Origin: CAVVFX01 sp963777595
GTDB lineage: Bacteria; Acidobacteriota; Terriglobia; Bryobacterales; Bryobacteraceae
Assembly (NCBI GenBank): GCA_963777595.1
Contig: CAVZRE010000049.1
Location: 1-64,000 of the forward strand
Direction of reading: 5' to 3'
DNA length: 64,000 bases
Shown here: in pieces, positions 52,150-61,201 of the stretch
Position numbering within the stretch: position 1 is the stretch's first letter
How the letters are laid out: the number at the start of each line of letters is the position of its first letter
Notes under the pieces: generated by a model
What the model was told of the DNA's origin: nothing
Databases searched by the model: none
Seen by the model: only the letters and a program-made list of their open reading frames with translations
Translations under genes and position numbers: made by a program

Positions 52150-53997
52150 ATGCTACTACCCGTGAAGCGTTTCTCTGTTGGCGTATTCGTGTGTGCGGCT
52201 TTGCCCGCGATCCTTGCCGCTCAGACCCGGTCTCGCGCCACGCCCGATTTTCCGGAGGCGGCCGGCGCCCAGCGTGGCGGATCATCGAAAACCATGTTCC
52301 CCGAAGTTCGTGCGATGCACGAAATGGTCGGTGGCGGAAATAATTTTGTAGTTGAAGCTGGGATGCGAATCCTGCGCGAAGGCGGCAACGCCGTGGATGC
52401 CGGTGTAGCCGCGGTTCTCGCGGCCGCGGTCACGGAAGAAGACCACTTCAGCATGGGCGGCGAGATGCCGGCATTGGTCAAAATGAAAGGTCAGCCGGTA
52501 CAAGTCGTCTCCGGCGTGGGAACGGCTCCGGCAAAGGCAACCATCGAGTTTTTCAAGAATCGTCCACTGGAACCGTGGGAGACGGCCGATCGCAAGCCTC
52601 CTATTCCCGCGCAGGGGATTCTGGCGACCACTACGCCGGGTATGTTTGACGGAGAAATGCTGGCGCTCGAGAAGTTCGGCACTATGACTTTCGCTAAAGT
52701 GGCGGAGCCCGCGATCGAACTGGCCGACGGATTCCCGACGACGGAGGTTTTCGCCGATACGCTGAAGCGTGACGACTCGATGCTGCGGCGTTGGCCGTCG
52801 TCGGTGGCCTTCTTCTATCCGGGCGGCAAATTGCCCACGCGCGGTGAAGTGTTTCATCAGCCGGACCTGGCGCGAACCTTGCGGGCTCTAGTTACTTCAG
52901 AGGAAAAAGCGCACGGAGATCGCATCAAAAAGATCGATGCCGTCCGCGACTATTTCTATCGCGGTCCGGTGGCTAAAAAGATGGGCGCGTTCTCGGAAGC
53001 CAACGGCGGACTGGTCACATACTCCGACATTGCAGCCTTCCACGCTGAGATCGACACGCCGCGCACTACTACTTTCCACGGCTATGAAATCGTCAAACCG
53101 GGTTTCTGGACGCAAGGTCCCGTGCTGCTCGAGATGTTCAACCTGCTCGAGAGCTACGACTTGAAAGCCATGAAGTACAATTCACCCGAATACCTGCACA
53201 CACTGGTCGAGGCTGCCAAACTCGCCTTCGCGGACCGGGACAAATATTATGGCGATCCCAAATTCAGCAAGATTCCCGAACGCGAGTTGTTGTCGAAGCA
53301 GTACGCATCCGAACGGCGCAAACTGATCGATCCGATGCGGGCCTCATTGGAATCGCGTCCCGGCGTCCTGGGAGATCGAAAGATCCCGATGCCCGACGGC
53401 AACGTCGCCAAGATCGAAGTCAACGACACTACTTGCGTCGATGTGATGGACCGCATGGGCAACGTATTCTCCGCAACCCCTAGTGGTGCATGGCTACCCG
53501 CAGTAATGGCCGGCGATACTGGAATTGCTTTCGGAACGCGCTTGCAGTCTCTGCTTGTCGTCCCAGGACATCCCAACGTAATTGAAGCCGGCAAGCGGCC
53601 CCGCGTCACGCTAAGTCCGACGTTGGTGCTGAAAGACGGTAAACCGGTTTACGCCATTTCAACGCCCGGCGCGGACAACCAGGACCAGGCACTACTGCAG
53701 GTGATTCTGAATCTTATCGAATTCGGGATGACGCCGCAGGAAGCGGTCGAGGCTCCACGGTTTCAGACGGAAGCATTCTACAGTTCGTTTGCAACTCATC
53801 AATTCGCGCCCGGCCAGTTGAACCTGGAAGATCGGATTCCGAAAGAGACCGCCGAGAAACTGGCTTCCTTAGGACACAAGGTCCGAGTGACCGGTCCCTG
53901 GAGCAACATGTCGGCGCCGATTGTCATTAAAGCCTCCCAAGGCGTGCTCGAGGGCGGGGCTGACCCGCGCCGCGGCCGCTTCATCAACGGAAATTAA
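52150..53997 (+). CDS. ggt: gamma-glutamyltransferase
   Basis: A 615-residue secreted proenzyme (signal FSVGVFVCAALPAILAAQ). Autoprocessing would occur at the Thr in EVNDTTCVDVMDRMGN, giving the small-subunit nucleophile; SATPSGAWL and ISTPGADNQDQALLQ are small-subunit segments, and GGNAVDAGVAAVLAAAVTEE the large-subunit opening. The family moves the gamma-glutamyl group of glutathione-type donors; periplasmic. The canonical GGT glycine-rich Ser pair (SSG) is replaced by a less typical SAPIV segment. ATG 52150 fits the signal peptide. Confidence 0.85.
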   Translation: MLLPVKRFSVGVFVCAALPAILAAQTRSRATPDFPEAAGAQRGGSSKTMFPEVRAMHEMVGGGNNFVVEAGMRILREGGNAVDAGVAAVLAAAVTEEDHFSMGGEMPALVKMKGQPVQVVSGVGTAPAKATIEFFKNRPLEPWETADRKPPIPAQGILATTTPGMFDGEMLALEKFGTMTFAKVAEPAIELADGFPTTEVFADTLKRDDSMLRRWPSSVAFFYPGGKLPTRGEVFHQPDLARTLRALVTSEEKAHGDRIKKIDAVRDYFYRGPVAKKMGAFSEANGGLVTYSDIAAFHAEIDTPRTTTFHGYEIVKPGFWTQGPVLLEMFNLLESYDLKAMKYNSPEYLHTLVEAAKLAFADRDKYYGDPKFSKIPERELLSKQYASERRKLIDPMRASLESRPGVLGDRKIPMPDGNVAKIEVNDTTCVDVMDRMGNVFSATPSGAWLPAVMAGDTGIAFGTRLQSLLVVPGHPNVIEAGKRPRVTLSPTLVLKDGKPVYAISTPGADNQDQALLQVILNLIEFGMTPQEAVEAPRFQTEAFYSSFATHQFAPGQLNLEDRIPKETAEKLASLGHKVRVTGPWSNMSAPIVIKASQGVLEGGADPRRGRFINGN

Positions 53998-54058
53998 AAG
54001 TAAGCTGCGGCCTTACCGGCAATTTGTCCCCGGACTTGCAAAAGGAGTTGTACAGGAT

Positions 54059-56881
54059 ATGTGTCTCAAGACAAGCTTTCTTTTTGTAACCGTCGCGACC
54101 TCGCTTTGGGCGCAGACGACATCGATTTCCGGAACAGTGACGGATCAGTCTGGCTCCGTCATTCCCGATGCGCGTGTGCAGGCGGCACCGAGCGGAGGCG
54201 GCACGAAATCCACTACCCTTACCAACCAGCAGGGCCTCTATCTCATCCCGGCGCTCACTGCCGACGATTACATCGTTCGAATCGATGCGCCGGGCTTTTC
54301 GCCAGTGGAGAAGACGGTCACTCTGCTGGTCGGCCAGGCGCTGGCGCTGGATATTCAAGTGCATCCCGCGTCGGTTAGTTCGACGGTCAATGTGAATGAA
54401 GAAGTGGTTGCGGTTTCCACGTCCAGTTCCGCGGTGGCCGGCAATATCGACCGTGCGCAGATGAGAGATCTACCGCTCAACGGGCGCAATTGGATGAACC
54501 TTGCTCTCATGGTCCCGGGCGTGACAATCAACGATGTGGACTCCAATAATCCAATTGGCGGCGTCGACGGCGGCAAGTTTCAGATCAATGTCGACGGCCA
54601 GCAGGTGACGCAGAACAATTCGGGTTCGGGTAACGGCCAGCCCCGCTATAGCCAGGACGCTATCGCCGAGTTTCAGATTATTACCAATCGGTTTGACGCG
54701 ACTCAGGGCCGATCCTTGCGGGCGCAGATTAATGCCGAAACGAAAACGGGGTCAAATCAATTTCACGGTTCCTTGTTCGGCTACTTCCGGGACAATGTTT
54801 TCAATGCCTCCGATCCCGTAGCCCATAAGGTGCTTCCGTATTCCGACCAGCAATTCGGAGGAACATTTGGCGGACACATCATCAAGGACAAACTCTGGTT
54901 CTTCGGTTCGTTCGAAGGCGAACGCAATCCCGCCACAATCTACGCCACACCCACCGGCTTCAACCAGACATTCACTCTCCCGTCGTTAAACCGGAACCTG
55001 GAGTATCTGGTCCGCTTCGATTACCAGCGCAGCGAGAGCAGCCGTTTCTCCCTGCGGCTCAATGCCTACACCTACTCGAATCCATTTACCGGTGTGAGCG
55101 GCACAGCGCATCCCTCAACCGCGACTTCCGCCAACGACTACGCCACCAGCGCGTTGCTCACATGGTCGAAAGTGATCAATCCGCAATTCGTCAATGAAGT
55201 GAAGTTGGGCTTCAATTACTTTATGTATAAAAACACTGCCATCGTCCCGAGTCAGGGGTACGTTCTGCCAACGGTGACGGTTGGCGGTCCGTATAACTAT
55301 CCCAAGGAAATCGCCATGGAAGTATTTTCCGGACGCGACGATATGTTCTGGAGCAAGGGGACTCACAGTATCAAGGCGGGCGGCGAGTATCTCGCGGAAT
55401 TCCATCACGGTTACTTTCCGCAGTATGTACGCGGTGTCGTGACTTCGTTCAGCGGAAGTCCTTCCAACCTGGCGGCGATCTTTCCGGTGTGGAACGATCC
55501 GTCCACATGGAATATTGCCGCGCTGGCTCCTTACGCAAATACTTTGGTTCAAGGTTTCGGCAGCTTTAACTATGATCTTCAACGGAATACTATTGGTTTC
55601 TGGTTGCAGGACGATTGGAAGGTTCTACCCAAGCTCACGCTGAACCTCGGCCTTCGATATGACAACGACATCGGCATGCTGAGCAGTTCCTTGACGCTCC
55701 CCAGCGGCCTGCTGACTCCGCACCACGGCGATAACACGAACTTCGGACCTCGCCTTGGATTCGCGTGGGATGTGATGGGCGATCACAAGACCGTAATCCG
55801 CGGAGGCGCGGGACTTTACTATGGCGATATCGAAGCCAACCAGTATTACGATCAGGCGCTGTTTAATGGAGTGACCACGCTTCAGGCCTCGGTGGAAGCG
55901 AAACCCGGAGTGCCCCTCAATTTGTCCGCGCCTTTCGGCTCCATTACCGGTGCGCAATTTCTAAACGGCTCCGTCCCGGCTCCGCAACAGGCTTTGCAGT
56001 TAGTAGATCCGAGTGTGCAAACGCCATACACGTTCCAGACCTCCGGCGGCTTCGAACGACAGTTGTCATCCAACTGGACGGTCTCGGCAGATTTCGTCTT
56101 CTGGCGCATCTACCATGAATGGGAACGCGTCGACCAAAATCTGACTTACAATCCAGTGACCGGCTTTAACCTCAATCCGAATACCGTGGGCCGGCCCAAC
56201 CCGAACTTTACCTCCATCGATAGATTTGTCACGCCCGACGCTGCCGGCGCAATTTATCAGGGATTGCAGGCCCAGATCAAAAGGCGGTTTGCCAAAGGCC
56301 TCATGCTGGCAGCCGGATATACTCTGGCCAAGACCAAAGATTCGAGCGGCGGAGCGTTCTATCTCCCGAACAACCAGTTCAATCTGAATGACGAGTGGGG
56401 CAATGGGACCAACGACCAACGCAGCACGCTAAATCTGAATGGAAGTTATAAGCTGCCCTGGGGCGTCATGTTTAGTTCGACCTACCATTTCGGTTCTGGC
56501 GCCGACTACGGCATAACTGCCGGCAGTAGTCCGTTTGCGAACGGCGGCACCAATCGCACATTCCTGGCGACCACCAAGGTTTACGACACTCCATCCTGGA
56601 ACTACGCGGATTCGCTCGATCCGGTTTACGAACTGGTGAAGCGGAATGCGGCCTACGGGCAGCCCATTCATCGCGTGGACGTCCGATTGTCGAAAACCTT
56701 CACGCTGAAGGAACACTACCGGTTTATCGGTATGTACGAAGTCTTCAACCTGTTCAACCATTCGAATTTTGGAACGTACAACAGTTCCATCACCACCGCG
56801 AGTTTTACGACTCCGGCGCAGAACACCAATCTGGAGTACGAGCCTCGCATGATGCAACTCGCAGGACGCTTCGAATTCTAG
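54059..56881 (+). CDS. TonB-dependent receptor, carboxypeptidase-regulatory type (Oar-like)
   Basis: A 940-residue outer membrane receptor. Signal peptide to about residue 19 (LWAQ). Residues ~20-105 form a CarboxypepD_reg-like domain (ISGTVTDQSGSVIPDARV, GLYLIPALTADDYIV). A plug-like domain has LPLNGRNWMNLALMVPGVT and the barrel ends in strand NLEYEPRMMQLAGRFEF with C-terminal Phe. This is the type abundant in Acidobacteriota. Substrate unknown; a TonB-like protein is encoded at 58.7 kb. RBS AAAGGAG precedes ATG 54059. Confidence 0.92.
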   Translation: MCLKTSFLFVTVATSLWAQTTSISGTVTDQSGSVIPDARVQAAPSGGGTKSTTLTNQQGLYLIPALTADDYIVRIDAPGFSPVEKTVTLLVGQALALDIQVHPASVSSTVNVNEEVVAVSTSSSAVAGNIDRAQMRDLPLNGRNWMNLALMVPGVTINDVDSNNPIGGVDGGKFQINVDGQQVTQNNSGSGNGQPRYSQDAIAEFQIITNRFDATQGRSLRAQINAETKTGSNQFHGSLFGYFRDNVFNASDPVAHKVLPYSDQQFGGTFGGHIIKDKLWFFGSFEGERNPATIYATPTGFNQTFTLPSLNRNLEYLVRFDYQRSESSRFSLRLNAYTYSNPFTGVSGTAHPSTATSANDYATSALLTWSKVINPQFVNEVKLGFNYFMYKNTAIVPSQGYVLPTVTVGGPYNYPKEIAMEVFSGRDDMFWSKGTHSIKAGGEYLAEFHHGYFPQYVRGVVTSFSGSPSNLAAIFPVWNDPSTWNIAALAPYANTLVQGFGSFNYDLQRNTIGFWLQDDWKVLPKLTLNLGLRYDNDIGMLSSSLTLPSGLLTPHHGDNTNFGPRLGFAWDVMGDHKTVIRGGAGLYYGDIEANQYYDQALFNGVTTLQASVEAKPGVPLNLSAPFGSITGAQFLNGSVPAPQQALQLVDPSVQTPYTFQTSGGFERQLSSNWTVSADFVFWRIYHEWERVDQNLTYNPVTGFNLNPNTVGRPNPNFTSIDRFVTPDAAGAIYQGLQAQIKRRFAKGLMLAAGYTLAKTKDSSGGAFYLPNNQFNLNDEWGNGTNDQRSTLNLNGSYKLPWGVMFSSTYHFGSGADYGITAGSSPFANGGTNRTFLATTKVYDTPSWNYADSLDPVYELVKRNAAYGQPIHRVDVRLSKTFTLKEHYRFIGMYEVFNLFNHSNFGTYNSSITTASFTTPAQNTNLEYEPRMMQLAGRFEF

Positions 56882-56919
56882 CTTTACGGAACTTGGGCGA
56901 CGCGCTGCGAAAAAACAAA

Positions 56920-57043
56920 GGCAAAAACCAATCGGGCCACGAATGCACACGAATGCACACGAATAAAAAAACCGAAGAGTGCGTTCTGGCGTTGGTTTTA
57001 TTCGTGTGCATTCGTGTGTATTCGTGGCCCGATGGTTTTTGCC
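56920..57043. repeat. long inverted repeat (about 48-bp arms)
   Basis: Left arm 56920-56968 and right arm 56996-57043 are inverted copies with about two differences over ~48 bp, separated by ~27 bp. The arms contain the direct repeat CACACGAATG twice or three times. The unit GGGCCACGAATGCACACGAAT is reminiscent of palindromic dispersed repeats found in many soil bacteria. A strong stem-loop in RNA or DNA is expected. It lies between the receptor and dusB and spurious frames cross it. Confidence 0.8.
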
Positions 57044-57211
57044 TCGATACCTGGATCCCCGCCATTGACGCAACGGAACGGTAGTGCTACTTTGGAGCCA
57101 TGTCGTGGCTCGCGATTTCAGTCGCCTGCGCCGGGTTAGCCATCTACGTTTCCCGGCATTAGCTTTCCTCCCGCTACTTCCGGTAAAATCGTAACGTAGC
57201 GTGTAACTGCT

Positions 57212-58219
57212 TTGAACTTCCCAGACAAACTTCAGATCGGACCGATTACGGTTGCGCCGGCGACGGTCCTCGCTCCCATGGCTGGCGTTACCGATACGGT
57301 CTTCCGCCGTTTCATCCGCAATCTGGGCGGATGCGGCCTGATCATGACCGAATTCACGAGTTCGCATGGAGTGAGCGCGTCTGTGCGCGCTAAGAAGCCC
57401 ACGCGGACGCTTGAGCGTTACCTCGCGTTCGAGCCCGAGGAGCATCCCATCTCTGCTCAGTTGTTCGGCGCCGACCCCGCTGTGATGGCGGAAGCTGCCC
57501 GCGTCTGCGAGGGTTTGGGGTTCGATATCCTCGACATCAACTTCGGATGCCCGGTGAACAAAGTCGTGAAATGTAACGGAGGCTCTGGGCTGCTACGCGA
57601 CCTTCCGCTGGTCGAGCAGATTTTGCGGTCCGTTCGCGCCGCTATCAAGATTCCCTTTACATTGAAGTTCCGCGCCGGCTGGTGCGACAAAGAATTAGTT
57701 ACCGTGCATATGGCAAAACTCGCCGAGGACTGCGGACTGCAGGCCATCGCGTTGCATCCCCGCACCCGCGAACAAGGCTACAGCGGCCATGCCGATTGGT
57801 CTCGCATCGCCGAGATCAAGGCTGCCGTCAAGATCCCGGTCATCGGCAATGGTGATATCGTAACTCCGGAAGACGCGATGCGAATGATCCGCCAGACCGG
57901 TTGCGATGCCGTGATGATTGGTCGCGCGGCCTCGTCGAATCCATGGATCTTCCGCCAGATCGAGCAATACCTCGCGACGGGAACTTACGAACAGCCTACC
58001 CACCAGGATCGCTATCAGATGATGCGCACGTACTACCGCATGTTGGTCGAGCGTGAAGAGACGGATTGCACCGGTAAGATGAAACAGTTCGCGACCTACT
58101 TTACGCATGGCGTGGAGAACGGCTCCAGACTGCGCGCCGCGATTTATCACTCCGGCGAGGCCGAACAAATCCTCGATCTGGTGGACGCGTTTTTCTGCGG
58201 AGAACCCGTGCTTGCCTGA
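57212..58219 (+). CDS. dusB: tRNA-dihydrouridine synthase DusB
   Basis: A 335-residue FMN enzyme that reduces uridine in the tRNA D-loop. Motifs: APMAGVTDTVFRR (start of barrel), INFGCPVNKVVKCNGGSGLL with the catalytic Cys, LHPRTREQGYSGHADWS and IGNGDIVTPEDA, IGRAASSNPWIF. The start is a TTG at 57212. Its stop overlaps the RNase HI start region. Confidence 0.93.
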   Translation: MNFPDKLQIGPITVAPATVLAPMAGVTDTVFRRFIRNLGGCGLIMTEFTSSHGVSASVRAKKPTRTLERYLAFEPEEHPISAQLFGADPAVMAEAARVCEGLGFDILDINFGCPVNKVVKCNGGSGLLRDLPLVEQILRSVRAAIKIPFTLKFRAGWCDKELVTVHMAKLAEDCGLQAIALHPRTREQGYSGHADWSRIAEIKAAVKIPVIGNGDIVTPEDAMRMIRQTGCDAVMIGRAASSNPWIFRQIEQYLATGTYEQPTHQDRYQMMRTYYRMLVEREETDCTGKMKQFATYFTHGVENGSRLRAAIYHSGEAEQILDLVDAFFCGEPVLA

Positions 58220-58673
58220 GAGCGATCCTCCCAAAAGCGTCAAAATCATAACGGACGGTTCCTGTTTGGGGAATCCGGGGCGCGGCGGCTGGGCTGCCAT
58301 CCTCCGATATGGCGAGCACAAAAAAGAAGTCTACGGCTGCGCGCAGCTGACCACCAACAATCGCATGGAACTTACGGCTGCGATCGAAGCCCTGCGCACC
58401 TTGCGTCACCGCTGCGACGTGGAACTGGTAACGGACTCCGAGTATCTGAAGAACGGCATCACCAAGTGGATTCAGAACTGGCGCCGCCGCGGCTGGAAGA
58501 CGGCGGAAGGAAAGCCTGTAGTCAATCGTGACCTATGGGAAGAGTTGCAGGAATTGGTGGAGAATCACTCCATAAAATGGTCCTGGACCAAGGGCCATGC
58601 CTCCCATGCCGACAACAATCGGGCCGATGAACTGGCTACCGAAGCTGCGCGCAACCAGTCGACATGTAAGTGA
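58212..58673 (+). CDS. rnhA: ribonuclease HI
   Basis: A 153-residue RNase H1 removing RNA from RNA/DNA hybrids. Catalytic residues lie in IITDGSCLGNPGRGG (Asp), RMELTAAIEAL (Glu), LVTDSEYLKNG (Asp) and NNRADELA (Asp), with HASHADNN as the His-bearing loop. TTG at 58212 is the likely start and overlaps the DusB end. Confidence 0.94.
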   Translation: MPESDPPKSVKIITDGSCLGNPGRGGWAAILRYGEHKKEVYGCAQLTTNNRMELTAAIEALRTLRHRCDVELVTDSEYLKNGITKWIQNWRRRGWKTAEGKPVVNRDLWEELQELVENHSIKWSWTKGHASHADNNRADELATEAARNQSTCK

Positions 58674-58676
58674 ACG

Positions 58677-59438
58677 CTACTGCAGGACAAAGTTCACCTC
58701 GATCTCCGTAAACACCTCGACGGCTTCCTGATTCAGCAAGGTCGGTCGATATACCCACCGGCGCACGGCGTCGATGGCCGCGGCAATTAACATAGGATGT
58801 CCGCTCACTACCCGGAGATCCCGGATGTGCCCGTCGGCGGAGATCTGAGCTGCCAGGCGGACGGTTCCTGAGATGCGCGCCTGTTTGGCTAGCCCAGGGT
58901 ATGCGGGCTTTGGTCCGAACACCAGCTTAGCCGCTTGAACGCCCTCCCCGACTCTGATTGACGCAGGTGCGGTAGCTGCAGGCGCAGGCTCGCGCTTCGG
59001 TTCCGGCGGAGTCACAACGAACGAATGGCCCGGCAATTCCGTTACTCCTGGGATGCCGGTGGAACTTCCGTAGCTTCCGCTGCCGCCGTCGACAATCGCG
59101 TAGACTGGCGCGCCAGGTAAGTCAGGGCCGGTCGCGACGCTTGTGGGAATGTGCGCCGGCGCATGGAACGGCTTATAATTACGTTCCGCTCCAGGGAACA
59201 CGGAGCTGACACTTGAACGACTTGCATGTGTCTGTCGAACGGGTTCCGGGAATTCAAGTGCGCGCGGCAAGATAAGGTTTACGGGTATCCTGGCTTCTAT
59301 CCGGGCTACCTGCAGCATCGGTAATGTTAGCGCCGCGCCCAGCAGAATGGCTTGCACAGTCATGGAGGCCGCAAAACTCCACGGCTTAGTTCTTCCGGCG
59401 CCATCAGCCAGAGTGATTTGTTCAAACATTGTTCTCAC
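58677..59438 (-). CDS. TonB-family protein
   Basis: A 253-residue inner membrane protein. One N-terminal membrane helix (SFAASMTVQAILLGAALTLPML), a Pro-rich linker, and a C-terminal TonB_C domain (KPAYPGLAKQARISGTVRLAAQISADGHIRDLRVVSG then YRPTLLNQEAVEVFTEIEVNF). It may energise the receptor at 54-57 kb. ExbB/ExbD are not in the window. Confidence 0.88.
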   Translation of the reverse strand: MRTMFEQITLADGAGRTKPWSFAASMTVQAILLGAALTLPMLQVARIEARIPVNLILPRALEFPEPVRQTHASRSSVSSVFPGAERNYKPFHAPAHIPTSVATGPDLPGAPVYAIVDGGSGSYGSSTGIPGVTELPGHSFVVTPPEPKREPAPAATAPASIRVGEGVQAAKLVFGPKPAYPGLAKQARISGTVRLAAQISADGHIRDLRVVSGHPMLIAAAIDAVRRWVYRPTLLNQEAVEVFTEIEVNFVLQ

Positions 59439-59489
59439 CTCCGCTCAAGTAGACACCGGCTCCGGGAGGTTTGTTTCATACTGGTGGGC

Positions 59490-61194
59490 ATGCCGGAAGA
59501 GAACACAAAGAAGCTCCGCAGCCAGGAATGGTGGGGCAGCAATCAGGATTACTACAATTTCGCGCGCCGCGCGTGGATGAGGTCTGAAGGCTTCGCGCCC
59601 GACGCCTTTCATGGTAAGCCGGTGATTGGAATTTGCAATTCGTGGTCGGAGTTGAATAACTGCAATGCGCACCTTCGTACCGTCGCCGAGGCGGTAAAAC
59701 GAGGTGTGTGGACGGCTGGCGGCTTTCCACTCGAGTTCCCCACCATCTCGCTCGGCGAACTGGTTATCAAACCGACTGCGATGCTCTATCGCAATCTTAT
59801 GGCGATGGATGTGGAAGAGATGATTCGCGCCAATCCGCTCGATGGCGTGGTGCTGCTGTGCGGCTGCGACAAGACCACTCCCGCCCAGCTAATGGGCGCA
59901 GCCAGCGCGGATCTGCCGGCCATCGTGGTTCCAGGGGGACCCATGCTTGCCGGTCAGTGGAAAGATCGCCGGTTGGGCTCCGGGACCGATGGCCGAAAAC
60001 TATTCGATCTCTTTCGCACCGGAAAACTGACCGAAGAGCAGTGGAGCGAAATTGAAGGCGGCATGTCTCGCAGCTCCGGACATTGCACCGTGATGGGCAC
60101 CGCTTCGACCATGACCAGCCTGGCGGAAGCGCTGGGCATGACGCTTACGGGCAGCGCCAACATCCCCGCACCCGATTCGCGCCGCCTCACCAGCGCCGAG
60201 ATGAGCGGACGCCGCATTGTCGATCTGGTGCGTGAAGATGTGCGGCCTTCCCAGGTGATGACGCGGCAGGCTTTCGAGAACGCCATCACAGTCGATATGG
60301 CGATCGGCGGATCTACCAATGCAGTGGTGCATCTCATCGCCATCGCCGGACGCCTCGGCATCAAACTCGACCTCGACGAGTTTGATGTCATTTCGCGCCG
60401 TACGCCGTACATTGCCAACATCAAACCTTCGGGCGAGTTTCTGATGGAGGATTTATTCTACGCCGGGGGGCTTCCGGCGGTGATGAAAGAGATCCGCCAC
60501 CTGCTCCATCAGGACCTGATCACGGTAACCGGCAAGAGCATCGGCGAGAACATCAACAATGCCGAATGCTGCCGGCCCGAAGTGATCCGTACGGTCGCCA
60601 ATCCGCTACATCCGGAAGGCGGAACGGTGGTGTTGCGCGGCAATCTCGCGCCTGATGGTGCAGTCTTCAAACAGACCGCCGCATCTCCACACCTTTTGCA
60701 GCATCGAGGTCCTGCTTACGTCTTCGAAAACATTGAGCAGATGCGCGCGGAGATCGATCGCGAAGATTTGCCGGTGACGAAGGACACTATCTTGGTGATG
60801 AAGAATTGCGGCCCTAAAGGCGCGCCGGGGTTTCCCGGAATGGGGTCAGATCCCCATGCCCCGCGTTTTGCTGAACCAGGGTGTGAACGATATGGTGCGG
60901 ATTAGCGATGCGCGCATGAGCGGCACGAGTTTCGGTACAGTAGTGCTGCACACAGCGCCGGAGTCCGCGATCGGTGGGCCGCTTGCGGTAGTACGCACCG
61001 GCGACGAGATCTCGCTCGATGTTCCCAATCGGAGCATTGAACTCTGCATTTCCGCGGAGGAGTTGCAGACACGGCTGGCGGCCTTCACGCCTCCTCCTCC
61101 CAAGTACAATCGTGGCTACGGGCGAATGTTCCTGGAGCATGTGACTCAGGCTAACGAAGGCTGCGACTTCGATTTCCTTCGGCCGGTGTCGTGA
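59490..61194 (+). CDS. IlvD/Edd-family dehydratase; one indel
   Basis: A ~568-residue Fe-S dehydratase. Motifs: NSWSELNNCNAH (cluster Cys), LCGCDKTTPAQLMGA (cluster Cys), GHCTVMGTASTM (cluster Cys). An extra G near 60845 breaks the frame after GFPGMG; with GGG for GGGG the protein continues IPMPRVLLNQGVNDMVRISD and ARMSGTSFGTVVLH to 61194. The N-terminal RSQEWWGSNQDYYNFARRAW and SWSELNNCN resemble sugar-acid (arabonate/xylonate) dehydratases more than the isoleucine-pathway enzyme; inferred, not proven. SD GGTGGG precedes ATG 59490. Confidence 0.88.
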
Positions 61195-61201
61195 AGGAGA
61201 A

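Noticed and set aside
56893..57084. 63-codon frame next to dusB
   Set aside because: Made of the translated inverted repeat (HECTRMHTN-type peptides); not a gene.
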